A DNA stretch of 64,000 nucleotides, from contig NC_133296.1 of assembly GCF_005239225.2 (NCBI RefSeq), positions 3,410,001-3,474,000 of the forward strand, in the 5' to 3' direction. Numbering within the stretch: position 1 is the stretch's first letter; the number at the start of each line of letters is the position of its first letter. The notes under the pieces are model-generated. The model made no database searches, was not told where the DNA came from, and was given only the letters and a program-made list of their open reading frames with translations. This DNA is from Populus alba. Lineage: Eukaryota; Streptophyta; Magnoliopsida; Malpighiales; Salicaceae. The position numbers and the translations under genes are program-made. Positions 49,060 through 61,139 of the stretch are shown piece after piece.

Positions 49060-51100
49060 TTTTAAATTTAGTTATTACTCTTTTGATCATTATTTATTTT
49101 GTTTGAGGTTTTTTTAAATTGTTTTTTTTTCTCAATCTCATTCTCGTGTTTTTTTTTTCCTATCAAACTTGATTTCTATTTTTTTTATTGCTATCTTTTT
49201 TTACCTTGACAAGTTTTTTTAAATTTATATTTTTTTTCACGATTTATCTTTCAACATTAAATTGGTTGAGAATTAAGTTTCTTCATTAAACTTGGGTTTA
49301 AATTTTAAAGGTTGCGAGTTTTAGAGATTAGACCAAGTTTAAGAGGTTTGCGTCGAGCTTGTTTGTTTTTTTTTTCTTTTGGTTAAGCTTTTTTTTTTTC
49401 ATTCTTCAACATTTATTCAATTTGAAAATGAGTTCTATTATTTTTATTCATTTGATTTATCTAAAATTTTTTGTTGGTCTTGAAAATGACACTGGTTATC
49501 TCAAGTCCTTTTCATATGTCGTTCTTTGTTGGGCTTTTTTAGCTAATTCTTTAAATTGATAATTTTTTTTTGATTTTGTTCTTCAATGTTTAGAATATAT
49601 TTTTTAAACAATTTGTAAAATTATAATTCCTTTTCAATTCCATCTCCTTTAATTTATTATTTTTTTGAATTTAGTCCATATTCTTTTGATTGCTAATTAT
49701 TTTATTTTAAATAATTTTTTTTTACAATTTCATTTTTTTTAAGTTTTTTATTTCTTGTCAAATTTGATCCCTGTTCTTTTTTTTTTTTTTTGCTTTGATA
49801 AATTTTTTAAATTGATATTGTTTTCATTTCTATTATTCGACATTAAATTAGTTGGGAATTGAATTTCTTAACTGAGTCCGAGTCTATGATTTCATGGGCT
49901 TTGGGTTTTAGGGATTAACCTGGGTTTGAGAGGTTAGCCAAATTTTTTCTTTTTTTTCCCTCCTTGTTCTTTAAGCTTACATTTTTTAAGTTTCATTTTT
50001 CAACATTTATTCAATTGGAGATTGAGTTTCGTTAATTTTATTTATTTACTTTCTTTAGGATTATTTATTTATTTTGAAAATAACCTGGGTTTTCTCAAGT
50101 TTTTTTATTATTGTTATTTGTTTGATTTACTTTGGGTATTCAATAATAAATTAGTTGTGAATTAAACTTTTCGATTCAATCTGGGTCTAGTATATAATTG
50201 GTTGGGAGTTTGAGATCTTAGCCCAAGTTTAGAAGGTATGCCTAGTTTGTATGATTAATTTTTCCCCTTCTTTTAAACTGATTTTTTTTTTTTTTTAATT
50301 TCATCTTTCATCATTTATATCATTAGTGATTAGATTTCTGTTTTTCTTTATCTGTCTACTATAAGTTGTCCTGAGTTTTTTTATTTGTTGTTTTGTATTG
50401 GATTTATTTGGTAAGTTTTCTAAATTGATAATTTTTTATTCCTGATTTCATCCTTCAACATTGTATCAGTTGGTAATTTGTTTTTTTGGTTCCTTCTTTT
50501 GAGGTTAAGATTTTTTGATTTTAGGCTTTGTATTTTCTTTTTATCTGTCTATACTAGTCCCATCGCCTAGACTATAAAATTTGTGGGCTGGCTTAATTTT
50601 TTTAGGGTTTTTTAAATTTAATATTTTTTATGCTTTGTCCTTCAACATTAAGTTGTTTGGATTTGAGTTTTGTGATGTTTGTAGGCGTGCCTTCTATTCA
50701 GTTGTCTCATTTACATGATCCAGATCATAGAGTTCGGTTTGCTTGGTTTTTTATTTTTTTTTAATTGACCCTTTTTTTAATTTTATTTTTTGACATTGGA
50801 TTTGTTTGGGATTCAATTATGAGTCTTTTTTATTTGTTTATCCCAATCTCATAACACGATTTGCAAATTTGGCATGTTTGGTAAGGTTGACCTAGGTTGT
50901 TTTTTTTGTCTTCCACATTTGATTGGTTGAAATCTTAACTTCATTAGCCTTTTATTCTACCCTTTTTTTTGTAGGTTATTGTGATTTTTTTAAAAGTTGG
51001 TTCACGTATCATCCTTTTTTTTTTTTCAGTTGGTTCTATGCCTCGAGTTGCATTTTTTTAAAACTTTTTTTTAAAAAACGTTCGCTTCACTCGAGAGTCT
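49060..51100 (+). repeat. Cluster of T-rich dispersed repeats
   Basis: A motif like TTCAACATTAAATTGGTTG followed by GAATTGA(A/G)TTTC recurs about seven times (near 49251, 49838, 50147, 50307, 50455, 50637 and 50792). It alternates with poly-T runs and phrases such as TTAGCCCAAGTTTAGAAGG. Related copies occur at 5695, 58590, 61190-61600 (reversed) and 62110-62760. It lies inside the proposed leader intron of FLK. No coding capacity is visible. Confidence 0.65.
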
Positions 51101-51522
51101 TTTTTTTTTTAACGAAAAAAATGTTCTAGACTGCGGCATAGTGTGGGCCCACAAACTAGTATGGATATATATAATTTCATCATTTGTTCCTGTAAGTAGT
51201 AGTATTTGTGGTGTTGATGAGTGGCCCTTGTTCAGGTTGTATATGTGGCTCTTTAACATAGTTGTTTAATGGAAGTCATTATAATTCTTGCCTTTTTCTT
51301 GACCTTCCATGCCCTGCAGTTGTATTATGGCTCCAGGTTGTGGAAAACTTTCCCTTCTTTTCATTAGATTCTTTTTGCACCATTTTGTTTATATTTGAAA
51401 TTGAAAGCATGGGTGTTGAGAGTTTGTTGATTTAAGGATTTCTACACCTTTTTCTTTCTGCTTTATAATTTGGATAGTTGGGTTTATAAACTACGTTCTT
51501 GCTTTCTTACAGTGCATATCTC

Positions 51523-54500
51523 ATGGCGGATGTTGATCAAGGCATTGGTGAGCATGAAGTGGATCATGCTGCAGTTCATGGTGTGGATCCTGCTGCTGAC
51601 TGTGTTGATCATCCTGTAGACCATGGTTTGGACTCCACTGACCTTGGATTGGATCATGGCACTGATCATGCTGTAGATCATGGTGTGGATCACATCACAG
51701 GTCCTGGATTGGCAGTAGAGCATGATGACATGGATCACCCTACAGATCATCATGTGGATCCTTCTATAGACCACGATGTGGATCGCCCTGTGAACGACAT
51801 GGATAATGCTATCGATCAAGTGCCTGAAAATAATGAGGCTTCAAAGCAAGGACATGACGAGGATACAGTCTCTGGAGGTGGTGAGAAGAGGTGGCCTGGA
51901 TGGCCTGGAGAGAGTGTGTTTCGGATGTTGGTTCCTGCTCAAAAAGTAGGCAGTATCATTGGCCGTAAAGGGGAGTTCATTAAAAAGATAGTCGAGGAGA
52001 CAAGAGCACGCATTAAGATACTTGATGGTCCTCCAGGGACGACAGAAAGAGCTGTAAGTTTTTCTTCTCTTTTATTTGCGCAACTAGGTTATCTGGAAAA
52101 TATAGAAATAGGAAGGTTGGAAATAATTTGTTGATGCAAAGTGTTTGATGGTTAGACCTCCCTTGATATTTCATTCATATATCAACTGAATCTATCATAG
52201 CATGCTTTAATTTTGTTTTTCTTTTCTTTTCATGTTTTCCTTTCCCTCTTAAGAAATTGATAATTTGGAACATGGAAGCAATTTTCAGGCATTGCAGAAT
52301 ATTTTCTCAGGGTTAGCTGGCTGTGTTGTAATATTACAAGTTTGGCCATCTATCCGTAACACGTCTGATATTTTTAATAGGAATTTGGCGGTTGCTACTA
52401 AAACTTGTTTGTGATTGGATCACATGATCATCAATCTGTGCTTTGAGCTATATTAACATCAATTACAAAGGAAGCTTGTTTATGGAAGAGAGATTGATAA
52501 GGCAAGCTTACTTTTATGTATTGACTTAAACCCATACCAAAGAAGCTAGCTTTTCAAAGAGATTGATAAAGTTTTAAGCTTATAAATTTCTCCTTAGCTG
52601 TAAATATAACTTGTATTAAGGAGTTTTCTAATTATTAAAATATAGAAGAAAATGGAACTGATAATTAAAACACACATTTCAAGTCGAGGCTGTAAAGCTT
52701 CTATGCATCATTTGTAAACCAAATTAAAATCTGTGCAAGTGGCACAATTCTGATCTATAATTGTTTGGATATCTGATTCAACTGTTTCTCATCCAACCCT
52801 TTGTGTTCTTGCCACTGTGTAGTATTTTTCATGGCAGTCATTTGTTTTCTATGGATATCCGAGTTATGTATCTATCTCTACCTTGCAATGATATTAAGAG
52901 GGAGAGTTCTCAGAAATATCGCATATTATTCTGTCACCCTTTAAAGCTTCAACATTTGATTGGGAATTAAGAAATCAATTTTGAAGAGAACCTAGGATAT
53001 GATCATTTAACTTTGAATGAATCATTATTGTAAAAGTTTGCGTAGTTGAAAAGAAGACAAAAAGGAAGCCTCGTCAGAAGAAATCGAGAAGTATAACAGA
53101 AATACTTTTATTGCAATGACAAATGAATGTGTGCAGGTTCTGTCCGCAATTTTTTAAGCAATGTATCAACCATCATTAGGATCCCAAATTTGAAGAACCA
53201 AAGATCCAGATTGCTGGGATCAGCATTGAGCATTGCAAAGTGCTGAAAAGTTGATTTGAATATACAGACATATTACACGAACAACAGTTCCATGAAGCTC
53301 TGCAATCTTTCTGGTAACTACAGAAACTGCATGGTTGATTTCTGCCGCAGCTTGTAAACTCCACAAAGGAACCTGTTTTAATCAACATTAGAGGATGCAG
53401 AAGATGTTAACATCAAAGTGCTAATCTAACTTTGTCATAATATACTTCCACGATTAAACAGTAAAAGCAACAAAAAATTTGGTCAACTTTAGTAAATAAT
53501 ACACTGAAACTTGTCAATACATGATTATGTTTTTTATTTTTATTGGTTAAAAAAATTAAGAATCAAATCTAAGTGAAGTGTAATAGTAACCCTTGGTTAC
53601 ATGTTAGGAGGAGAAAATGATCAAATGTTATGCATTAGATTTGACATCATGGCAAACAGAGGAGCAGGTGGAGAATTTATAGTGCATGCGCGCTATTGAA
53701 TTTTGACAACAAAATTGAGGACTCATTATTCCCTAGAGGAGGAGAATAGGGGAATAACGGGCAATGGTTGTGGTGAAACTGTAATATAGTTGTAAAATTT
53801 CATACAATGGGATACCATATTGTTTGAAATGTTATTTAGAAAGAGTTGTTTCATTGTTTTATTTTTTATTTTTCTCACTTGTTGCTCCATCTCATTTCAG
53901 TTTCCTTTTCCCTTGAGGTGTTCTTGGACTCAAGTCATAATTTTTTTCCTTGGTTTGTTATACTAACTTTGTTATATAGGTAATGGTATCTGCCAAGGAG
54001 GAGCCTGATTCCTCTCTTCCTCCTGCTATGGATGGCCTACTGAGGGTTCACAAACGCATTATTGATGGTTTGGACAGTGATTCTTCTAACACTCCACCAG
54101 CCAGTGGAGCTAAGGTTTCAACAAGGCTGCTAGTACCAGCCTCACAAGCTGGAAGTTTGATAGGAAAACAAGGAGGAACCGTTAAATCTATCCAAGAGGC
54201 ATCGACTTGCATAGTTAGAGTTCTTGGTGCAGGTTTTTCCCTTTCGCTTCTGAGTTTGAAATGATTCAAAATTCATTTTGTTATCTGTTTTCTTGAATTA
54301 AGCTATTGCTGTTTGTCATGGTGAAGCCATAATCAATGGCTGTCTTTTACAATTCATTCCATTTTTCAGAAAATCATGTTTTGTAAATTATGCTTCACTG
54401 GATTCAAGTGCTGTTTTTTCTCATTGTGTTATAATTGCAACTAATTCAGTAATGGCAAATTAACCAAGTTCTCTGGAAATAGAAACTATCTGAAATATGT

Positions 54501-57500
54501 AGTTGTCATGCTCTAAACTTACAAATCAAGTTTCTGAGTAATGGAGGGCGGAACCAAGGCCATCATTAACCGAGTTCCTTGCATTTCTTCATCTTCTTCA
54601 CTTACCTCTGTAATATGTGCCTTTATTATTTGTTGCCAGTTTGTTATAATTTCTCAACCACACCATTACTGACAATGCCTCTAGCTCAGCTGTTCACCCC
54701 ACCTCTGCCATCCACCATTGTATCACTGTTGTTTATTTATAGTGGTATCATGATGATGTTGGTTTCAATACCTAATCAATGACCACCACATGCAGTTCTT
54801 TTTTCTGAGTTTCAGGATTGCGTAATTTATTATTGAGGTTCATGATTCCTTTGTAAGATCTGGAACATCTATCTGACCTATCTACCTTTCTTTTCTTTTA
54901 AGGTCCCACCTTCTCTGCTAAAAAAAGTGTGGCAAAATTATTTGAGGATACTCATTTAGTGGACCGTTTTGCCCTCACCCCTCTTCTGCTGTTTATTATG
55001 AAACTCTTAATAATTGATTATCTTAATGCCTCGTATGTTCATTTTGTTTTATAAGTCCTCATGCTTTGGATTCAGATACTTCTCTCAACTTATTTCTGAA
55101 TTTTATCTGCATGTCTAATCTCTCTATTTTTTTTTTTTTTATCAAACTGCTGCAGAAGACCTTCCAGTTTTTGCTCTTCAAGATGACAGGGTTGTTGAAG
55201 TATTGGGGGAAGCAGCTGGAGTGCACAAAGCAGTGGAGTTAATTGCATCTCATCTCAGGAAATTTTTAGTTGACCGAAGTATAATTCCGTTATTTGAAAT
55301 GCAAGTAAGCTGCTCTTCATTAAGATTGGAATGACTTTACCAATTTTGGCATGACTGGTCTGATGAAATTCTGATTTATATAATTTACAAGATGCAAATG
55401 TCGAATCCTTCAATGGAGCAGATGCCACCACATCAATCATGGGGTCCACCTCAACCCCTTCCTCCAAATCATGGTGGAGGACCTGGTTATGGACAAAATC
55501 CCCAATATATGCCACCTCCGCGACAGCTTGACAATTACTACCCTCCTGCTGACATGCCACCTCTAATGGAAAAGCAACCTCACCAGGGTATATCTGCATA
55601 TGGAAGAGAAGCTCCCATGGGCAGCCATGCTTCATCAAATGCCCAAGCTGCACCATCAATGATCACACAGGTTCTTTTATTCTCTTTGTTTTCCTTCCCC
55701 CTCATCCACCTCATTGAAGGAAATTCGAGATGCTATTAGCACCTTTATGTTGGAGAATGAGATGGGATGTGGGATGACATGCTGATAAGCAGAAACACCC
55801 CCCCCCACCCCCCTGGATGTTCTATGTAAACATTTGATTCGATTTTATTTTCCTTTTTCACAATTTCTTGAGGTAGGCAAGGGTTGTGTAGCTCTCATGG
55901 GGAGCTTTGCCCACTGCTATAGCTTTCCATAAAAGATATCATATAGTAATTTTACATCCCAGATTTGATGGAGTGGAATTAGAGACCTTTTAATACAAAT
56001 CACATGCAGAAGATTTATGCAATCATTTTTCCTTGGTACTATATGTTATTATTTTTGGTTGGGATGGGTTTGTAATATTTCTAAGGCTTTTCTTTCATTG
56101 CAAATGAAGTGGTTCTATTTTATTCGATTGCAAGCCAAATAATCTCATTTTGTATTTCTTTCTGGCACTTATCAGCACTTTTTGAGGTTTCAAAATGACT
56201 GACAAGTTTTGTGGGTTCTTGTGCAGATTACACAACAAATGCAAATCCCATTATCATATGCTGATGCTGTTATTGGGACAGCTGGTGCAAGTATAAGCTA
56301 CATTCGACGTGCTAGTGGGGCAACTGTTACTATACAAGAAACTAGAGGTGTTCCTGGGGCAATGACAGTTGAAATCAGTGGAACTGCTTCTCAAGTCCAA
56401 ACAGCTCAGCAGCTGATACAGGCAATATTTCATGCTTTAGCTCAATTGATCTTCCCCTCTCTTTACTAGATGTATATCCTATTTGGGTGACATGTTTTCC
56501 TAAACTGCTGATTGTATATGAATGGGCATTGCTTGCATGAGATTTTGACAAGGCTTGCATTTATTTATCATGTATAATCCCGCAATTATTCATGTTTAGT
56601 CTAAAATTTAATTTTAGGCTTAATAAGGATGTTTACAAACTGAAGCTAAATAACGAGGAGTTTGTCAAATGGACAATATAATATCTGATTTGCCTTGCTG
56701 GTTGTGCGGCAGGACCTTGTCATTATAGGCTGCATATTGTGGTATCTGCTAGGAATGTCATAAAATATTTGTTACGGTTCATGACATCTGTTCTGCAGAG
56801 CGTATATGTACATGTAAATTGATTAGTGTTTCAAGGTTGGGAAAAGTGAAGTTGATGCAGGATGGTTGTCACTAAATAGGAAAACATTTTGTATAATAGG
56901 AAGAACCTACTTTACAATTTCCTTTTTAAACATCCATGTGCACCGAGGTGTAATTTTAATCAGGTCTCCATCATTTGAATTGGAGCCTGTGGCCAAGATT
57001 CTGTGGCTTCCTAGATAGTGATTGTTGTGGCATGTAGTTTCATAGTATGATGCTGCACCATATATTTTCCACCTAGAATGACAAGTTCAACGAAAGAAGA
57101 CAGAACAGGAAAAAAAAAGATTGAAGTTCTGATGGATGATGAACGCCAGCCAAGTGATTTAAAAACTGTTCTTTTGGCATAGTGATTGGTTCGGGTGATC
57201 ATTTACTAGATGGAATTTGCTGATGTTGACTCATCCTTGTTCTCATTTATATAAAGAAAATTTTCTATTTTTCTAATATAAGCAATCTCTTGTTTAATAG
57301 TTGGGCTAAATAACGGTAGCTGGAGATTCCAGCTGTTGATTTGCATTAATTATAGTGTATATGCATTTGATTGGATTCTGATGGTGTACTCTTCTATTGC
57401 AGAATTTCATGGCTGAAGCTGGAGCCCCAGCACAGCCTCAAACAGGTGGGGCCGCAGACCAAGGTTACAATCCTTATTCTCACAGTTCAGTGTATGCTTC

Positions 57501-57576
57501 TCCACCATCCAATCCAGAACACACCGGCCATGCTGGGGGATATGGCTCAATGTATGGTGCAAACTATGGTTACTAG
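51523..57576 (+). CDS. FLK-type triple KH-domain RNA-binding protein
   Basis: FLK (Flowering Late with KH motifs) is a nuclear RNA-binding protein of the autonomous pathway that lowers FLC expression in Arabidopsis. Six exons join in frame: 51523-52053, 53980-54232, 55156-55304, 55392-55670, 56227-56421 and 57403-57576. The product is 526 aa. KH1 is at about 130-190 (GRKG loop at 147-150), KH2 at about 217-295 (GKQG 239-242) and KH3 at about 405-475 (GTAG 421-424). A Pro/Gly/Met-rich linker encoded by exon 4 separates KH2 and KH3. The C-terminus is Gly/Tyr-rich ([13 protein letters not shown]). Segments such as [24 protein letters not shown] and [10 protein letters not shown] match Arabidopsis FLK as recalled. 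The first 100 residues form an acidic, His-rich (V/T)DH repeat. Intron 5 uses a GC donor (CAG|GCAATA); the other introns are GT-AG. Confidence 0.95.
51526..51830 (+). repeat. Coding Asp-His repeat in FLK exon 1
   Basis: A degenerate repeat of GTGGATCATG-like units encodes about twenty xDH/VDH/VDP tetra- to hexapeptides (for example [13 protein letters not shown]). The result is an extended acidic His-rich segment without a known fold. Codon-level similarity between units suggests expansion by slippage or unequal exchange. Confidence 0.8.
53150..53374 (-). pseudogene. Antisense exon-like fragment inside FLK intron 1
   Basis: On the - strand an AG acceptor (CAG near 53373) is followed by an open stretch reading [20 protein letters not shown] and [11 protein letters not shown]. 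Its composition is more like coding sequence than the AT-rich intron around it. A possible donor-like TCG|TGTAAT follows. No domain was recognised and no neighbouring exons were found. It may be a captured gene fragment, or chance. Confidence 0.3.
56422..57402 (+). other. GC-AG intron 5 of FLK
   Basis: Joining CAG (56419-56421) to AATTTCATGGCT (57403 on) restores the conserved [10 protein letters not shown] protein sequence. The intron therefore begins with GCAATA instead of GT. It ends with the normal TATTGCAG. If retained, translation adds 15 residues ([15 protein letters not shown]) and stops at 56469. Confidence 0.85.
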
Positions 57577-57799
57577 GCAGCAGCTCTGAGTTGGTTCCCT
57601 CGTTGAGATGACTTGTTCTTTGCTGAGTTGGTTTCCTCTGCGAACTTGGATGATATTATCACCAAATAATCAATTAAGCATGCTGTAGTTGTACCTTGCA
57701 TTTCTCTAGATTCTTGGCTAGACAAATTACCTAAGTTAGATTCTTCATGTGCATTATGCTTGGACCACATGGCGTTGCCAATAGAATGTTTTAAATTCT

Positions 57800-59245
57800 T
57801 GTGCAACTTCAGCCATATGCTCGACTCTTCTATGACAGCTTCATTTGTGGACGAAAATTGTCACTATTAAGGTACTTTGGCGTCCAGAAACTCATCTTAG
57901 TTTTGTTCTTGCCTTTTGGTCCTGTGGATTGTGTGTGCTTTGTAGAGAAAAGGGCAGTTGTTGGAACTGAGTTGTTTTTCTGTGAATGGAGAGGTATGAG
58001 CAGCTCATTAATTTTCTGTAATCTTCTCTGAGCATATCTGCAGGTTCTTGGAGCTTCGTTTAAATGGTTGGCTAATTGGTCAGGTTTTACTCGATTTGTT
58101 TTGATTTTTTCAAAGTGTTTTTCTATTTGAAATATATATATATATATAAAATTTATTTTTAAATTCAGCACTTTAAATATTTAAATTTTGGCGAAAGCAC
58201 CATCGCCAAACGGGCTGTAGGTGACTGCTGAACCAATTTTGATGGGTTCGTTCTCAAGTTAGCCTTTTCTATATGTACTGATCGTTCAATTCAAAAGGCA
58301 TTTTAGGAATTGAAATTTTATCCACCACATTTTTTCCCCAGCAGACCGGACCTTGCAAACTTTAATTCTAATTTACAAAAAGGAAGTTTGAAACCCATTT
58401 AATATAATTCAATGAAATCCCTCTTCCCTTCCTAATATTTATTTTTTAATTTTTGAGCTTTGAATTTAGTTTTTGTATATTTTTTTGTGTTTGGCTTAGG
58501 CTATTTTAGTTGGGATTGTAGATTTTATGAATTAACCCGGTTAATTTAATTTATTTTAGTTTTTTTTATATAATTTTTTTTTATTTAATATTTAATTTGA
58601 TTAAGAATTAAAATTTATAATTTATTTTATTTTAATTTTTATAAAATTATCTCAATTTTATAATGAGAAGCTAAAAGAGAATAAGGGAGAGTGTAGAGAT
58701 AAAGATAAATGGCGAAGAAAAACAAAAAATTCCATACCAAAAGAAGAACAAAAACTGCATCATTTGAAGTCGACATGCCATTTGATAACGGAGAGTGTTA
58801 CAATTTCTAGAGGAGGATCAAAGTAAGATGAAGAAAATAAAAGAGAAGGAGAGGAGGATCTATAAGTGCTAGATGAAGATATCATGAGGTTTGGGTGGCT
58901 TGGATCTTTCCATCACAAATATACATGAAAAAATGTTAAGACTTGTAGGTATTTCGCGAGACAAACTGTCAACCGATGCCATAACAAGTCCTTGAAAAAA
59001 CCTTAAGCTCCTCTGGTAAAGAACATGATATCGAGAAAGAAGAGGAGAGTAGATAAATTATAATGGTGCGAAGCTTGCCTTGTACCAAGCTACGTAGAAA
59101 CCTCTCCTTCTATGACTGGGAGAGGGACCTGGATCATACAGCCAGGTGTTTTATGATTTATGAGTAATACATGACGATGAAGTGCTGCTAATTATGATGC
59201 TAGACAGACCCTTGAAATGGTTTTTTCCGGCGTGTCATCCTCTAA
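57800..59245. other. Intergenic between two convergent genes
   Basis: The stretch contains the FLK 3' UTR, a short (AT)n run near 58132-58148, and a fragment of the T-rich repeat family near 58440-58670. No gene is recognised. Confidence 0.5.
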
Positions 59246-59248
59246 CAT

Positions 59249-59938
59249 TCAAAGCCTGTAAAACATAAGCAAACCTGGAGCTGGCGGCAGAAGAGGGGCT
59301 GCAGCAAGTGCTGCTGTATGTATAACTTGCTGACAGAAGGCAGTTCCTGTACTGCAGAATGTTGCGAAGTGCTCACAGTTGTTAGACAGCAGGTTATATT
59401 TGCCGAAACCTTCTTTCAACTTTTCTTTTGCAGTCTCAACAATTTGACTCCCCGATTCCCATCTCTCAGTGGTGGTGCAATTAGGGCACGTGGCATCAAA
59501 CGTGATACGAAGCCGTATTCTGGGCACATTATAGTTATATCGACAGAGGGATCCTCCATGGAGGAAGCACTCAAGACAAGTTTCCACCACTCCATGGCCT
59601 GTATTTCTTGAGAAGCCACATTTTTTGCAAGCCCTTGTGGGTCCGGCTTTTGGGCCTACGAAGTGAATGACTTTCCCATCGCCTATATATATTCCTGCCA
59701 TAGATTAAGCATATATTTTTGATAAAAATTGTTGGAGTCTGGAACAAATTAATTGACGAGACAAGTGTCAGAGTGGAAGGAAGAACTGACCATGGTGGGT
59801 GTACCCAGGCCGATGCACATAGATATGGAGACCCTCTGGTATTTGTCCAATATCCCAACGAGAAATGTCATGCTGGAAATGATCTGGAAGAACTCCTAAT
59901 TTTACTCCTAATTTTGTTGCTACTCTTGCTGCAAGCAT
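59249..59938 (-). CDS. LRAT/NC-domain protein
   Basis: The protein has a lecithin retinol acyltransferase-like (NlpC/P60-related) fold, in plants found in small proteins of mostly unknown substrate. Two - strand exons, 59938-59791 and 59694-59249, join across a phase-1 intron and restore the motif HHGIYIGDGKVIHF. The product is 197 aa. The catalytic set expected for the fold is present: His49 (HHG), His60 (VIHF) and Cys156 (NNCEHFATFC). The linker contains CxxC pairs (CKKCGF, CPNC) and CLECFLHGGSL, common to plant members. The N-terminus is atypical: instead of the usual short opening with a GDHIY motif it reads MLAARVATKLGVKLGV…PEGLHIYVHRPGYTHH. The start at 59938 is the only in-frame ATG close to the domain, since the next one upstream adds a repeat-encoded His/Thr stretch from a GT microsatellite. 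The last 30 residues are hydrophobic and may sit in a membrane. Confidence 0.85.
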
Positions 59939-59975
59939 CTCTCCGAGCTGAATATTTCCGTGAGGGTGCCGTCTA

Positions 59976-59997
59976 TGTGTGTGTGTGTGTGTGTATA
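59976..59997. repeat. (GT)n microsatellite
   Basis: A TG dinucleotide run of about 20 bp just upstream of the LRAT-like start codon, in the probable 5' UTR or promoter. Confidence 0.85.
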
Positions 59998-60116
59998 TTT
60001 TGTGGCTTTTAAGGATGTGATATTGTTGCCTTTTGATTCTTGCCATCCTACAAGGCCGGGCTCCATGTGTTCTTTGGATACTATTGCACAGACGACTTTA
60101 TGGGTTTTTTTTTTTT

Positions 60117-60258
60117 ATTATTATTAACAAGAATATTTATATTAGTTTGCGTGAGTAAGATTTTAAAGTTAATAATTATAAAAGTCTTCAAAGGCTCTAA
60201 AAAAACTCGAATTCATGATCATTGAAAAACAAACTCAAAACCTGATGAGTTGCTAGGT
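60117..60258 (-). repeat. SINE-like element, reverse orientation
   Basis: Read on the - strand, the head AACTCATCAGGTTTTGAGTT and B-box-like GAATTCGAG are followed by TTATAATTATTAACTTTAAA. The copy ends in a (TAA)n tail. The order matches other copies in the window. Confidence 0.55.
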
Positions 60259-60499
60259 TTGCTTCATCTTTTTTCCGATGCCAAATGGAGATTAAAATGT
60301 CAGAATATATAGACCTGAATGTGATACCTCACCCACGTGACGTGATATTAGATACATTTCTCTTCAAATTTTCAGAAGAAAAAAAAAACCTGCGGAGACC
60401 CTCAACAACTCTGGAGTAATAACAGCTCTGCGCCTTCAATTTGTCGTGCGAAGAGCCTGTAGACATTTTGAGATTGCATTAATTACTTTGTAATAAATC

Positions 60500-60548
60500 T
60501 TTTTTTTTTTTTTTATAACCCAGGATGTCCGGACCAGTTTGCGCGCAC
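60500..60548 (-). repeat. SINE 3' fragment
   Basis: The + strand poly-T followed by CCCAGGATGTCCGGACCAGT and TTGCGCGCACC is the reverse complement of the family's 3' part (GCGCGCAAGCTGACCTAGACA-like) with its A tail. Only the 3' end is present. Confidence 0.5.
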
Positions 60549-61139
60549 CATAATTTTATAATAAATCTTGTTACAGGCGTACATGGTGATATAATATGTT
60601 GACGTAGGCATTGCAACAGGAACTATATTCTGATGAGATAAGATGCATGCAGAGAAGTATTGAAGAATAAAGGAAAGGGCAGATTTAAAACCTGAAATAA
60701 AAAGTGACCTCCCCTTGTAGGAATCAATTACTGCTGCAACCCAACGCCATTCCTGTATGGTTTTTGGCGCGAACCACACTGTAGCTGACAACTATTGTTC
60801 ATATCAGATTGTCAAACCAAATTTCGAATATTTAAGTAGGAATAACTTCGTATAATTTCTCTTCACATGACTTATATCTTGAGACCGCGCTGTATTGCTG
60901 TTCAAATCAATTTATTTTTTAAAGTAAAAATATATACAGGTGTTGCAAACTTATTTTCTGGGAGAAAAAAAATTAAAATTGTTTAAGAGTTGAACTGATA
61001 TGACCTAATTAATTTCATGAGTTCAAAAATAATCTTAACGATTTTAAAAATGAAATTTGACTAAAAAACACTTTAAGATGACATTTAAAAAAAATATTAA
61101 GATGAAAATATATTAGAGACATAAAATAACCATAAAATA

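Noticed and set aside
51484..51819. 111-codon antisense ORF opposite FLK exon 1
   Set aside because: It mirrors the GTGGATCATG-type coding repeat of FLK, so it stays open by periodicity. It has no domain of its own.
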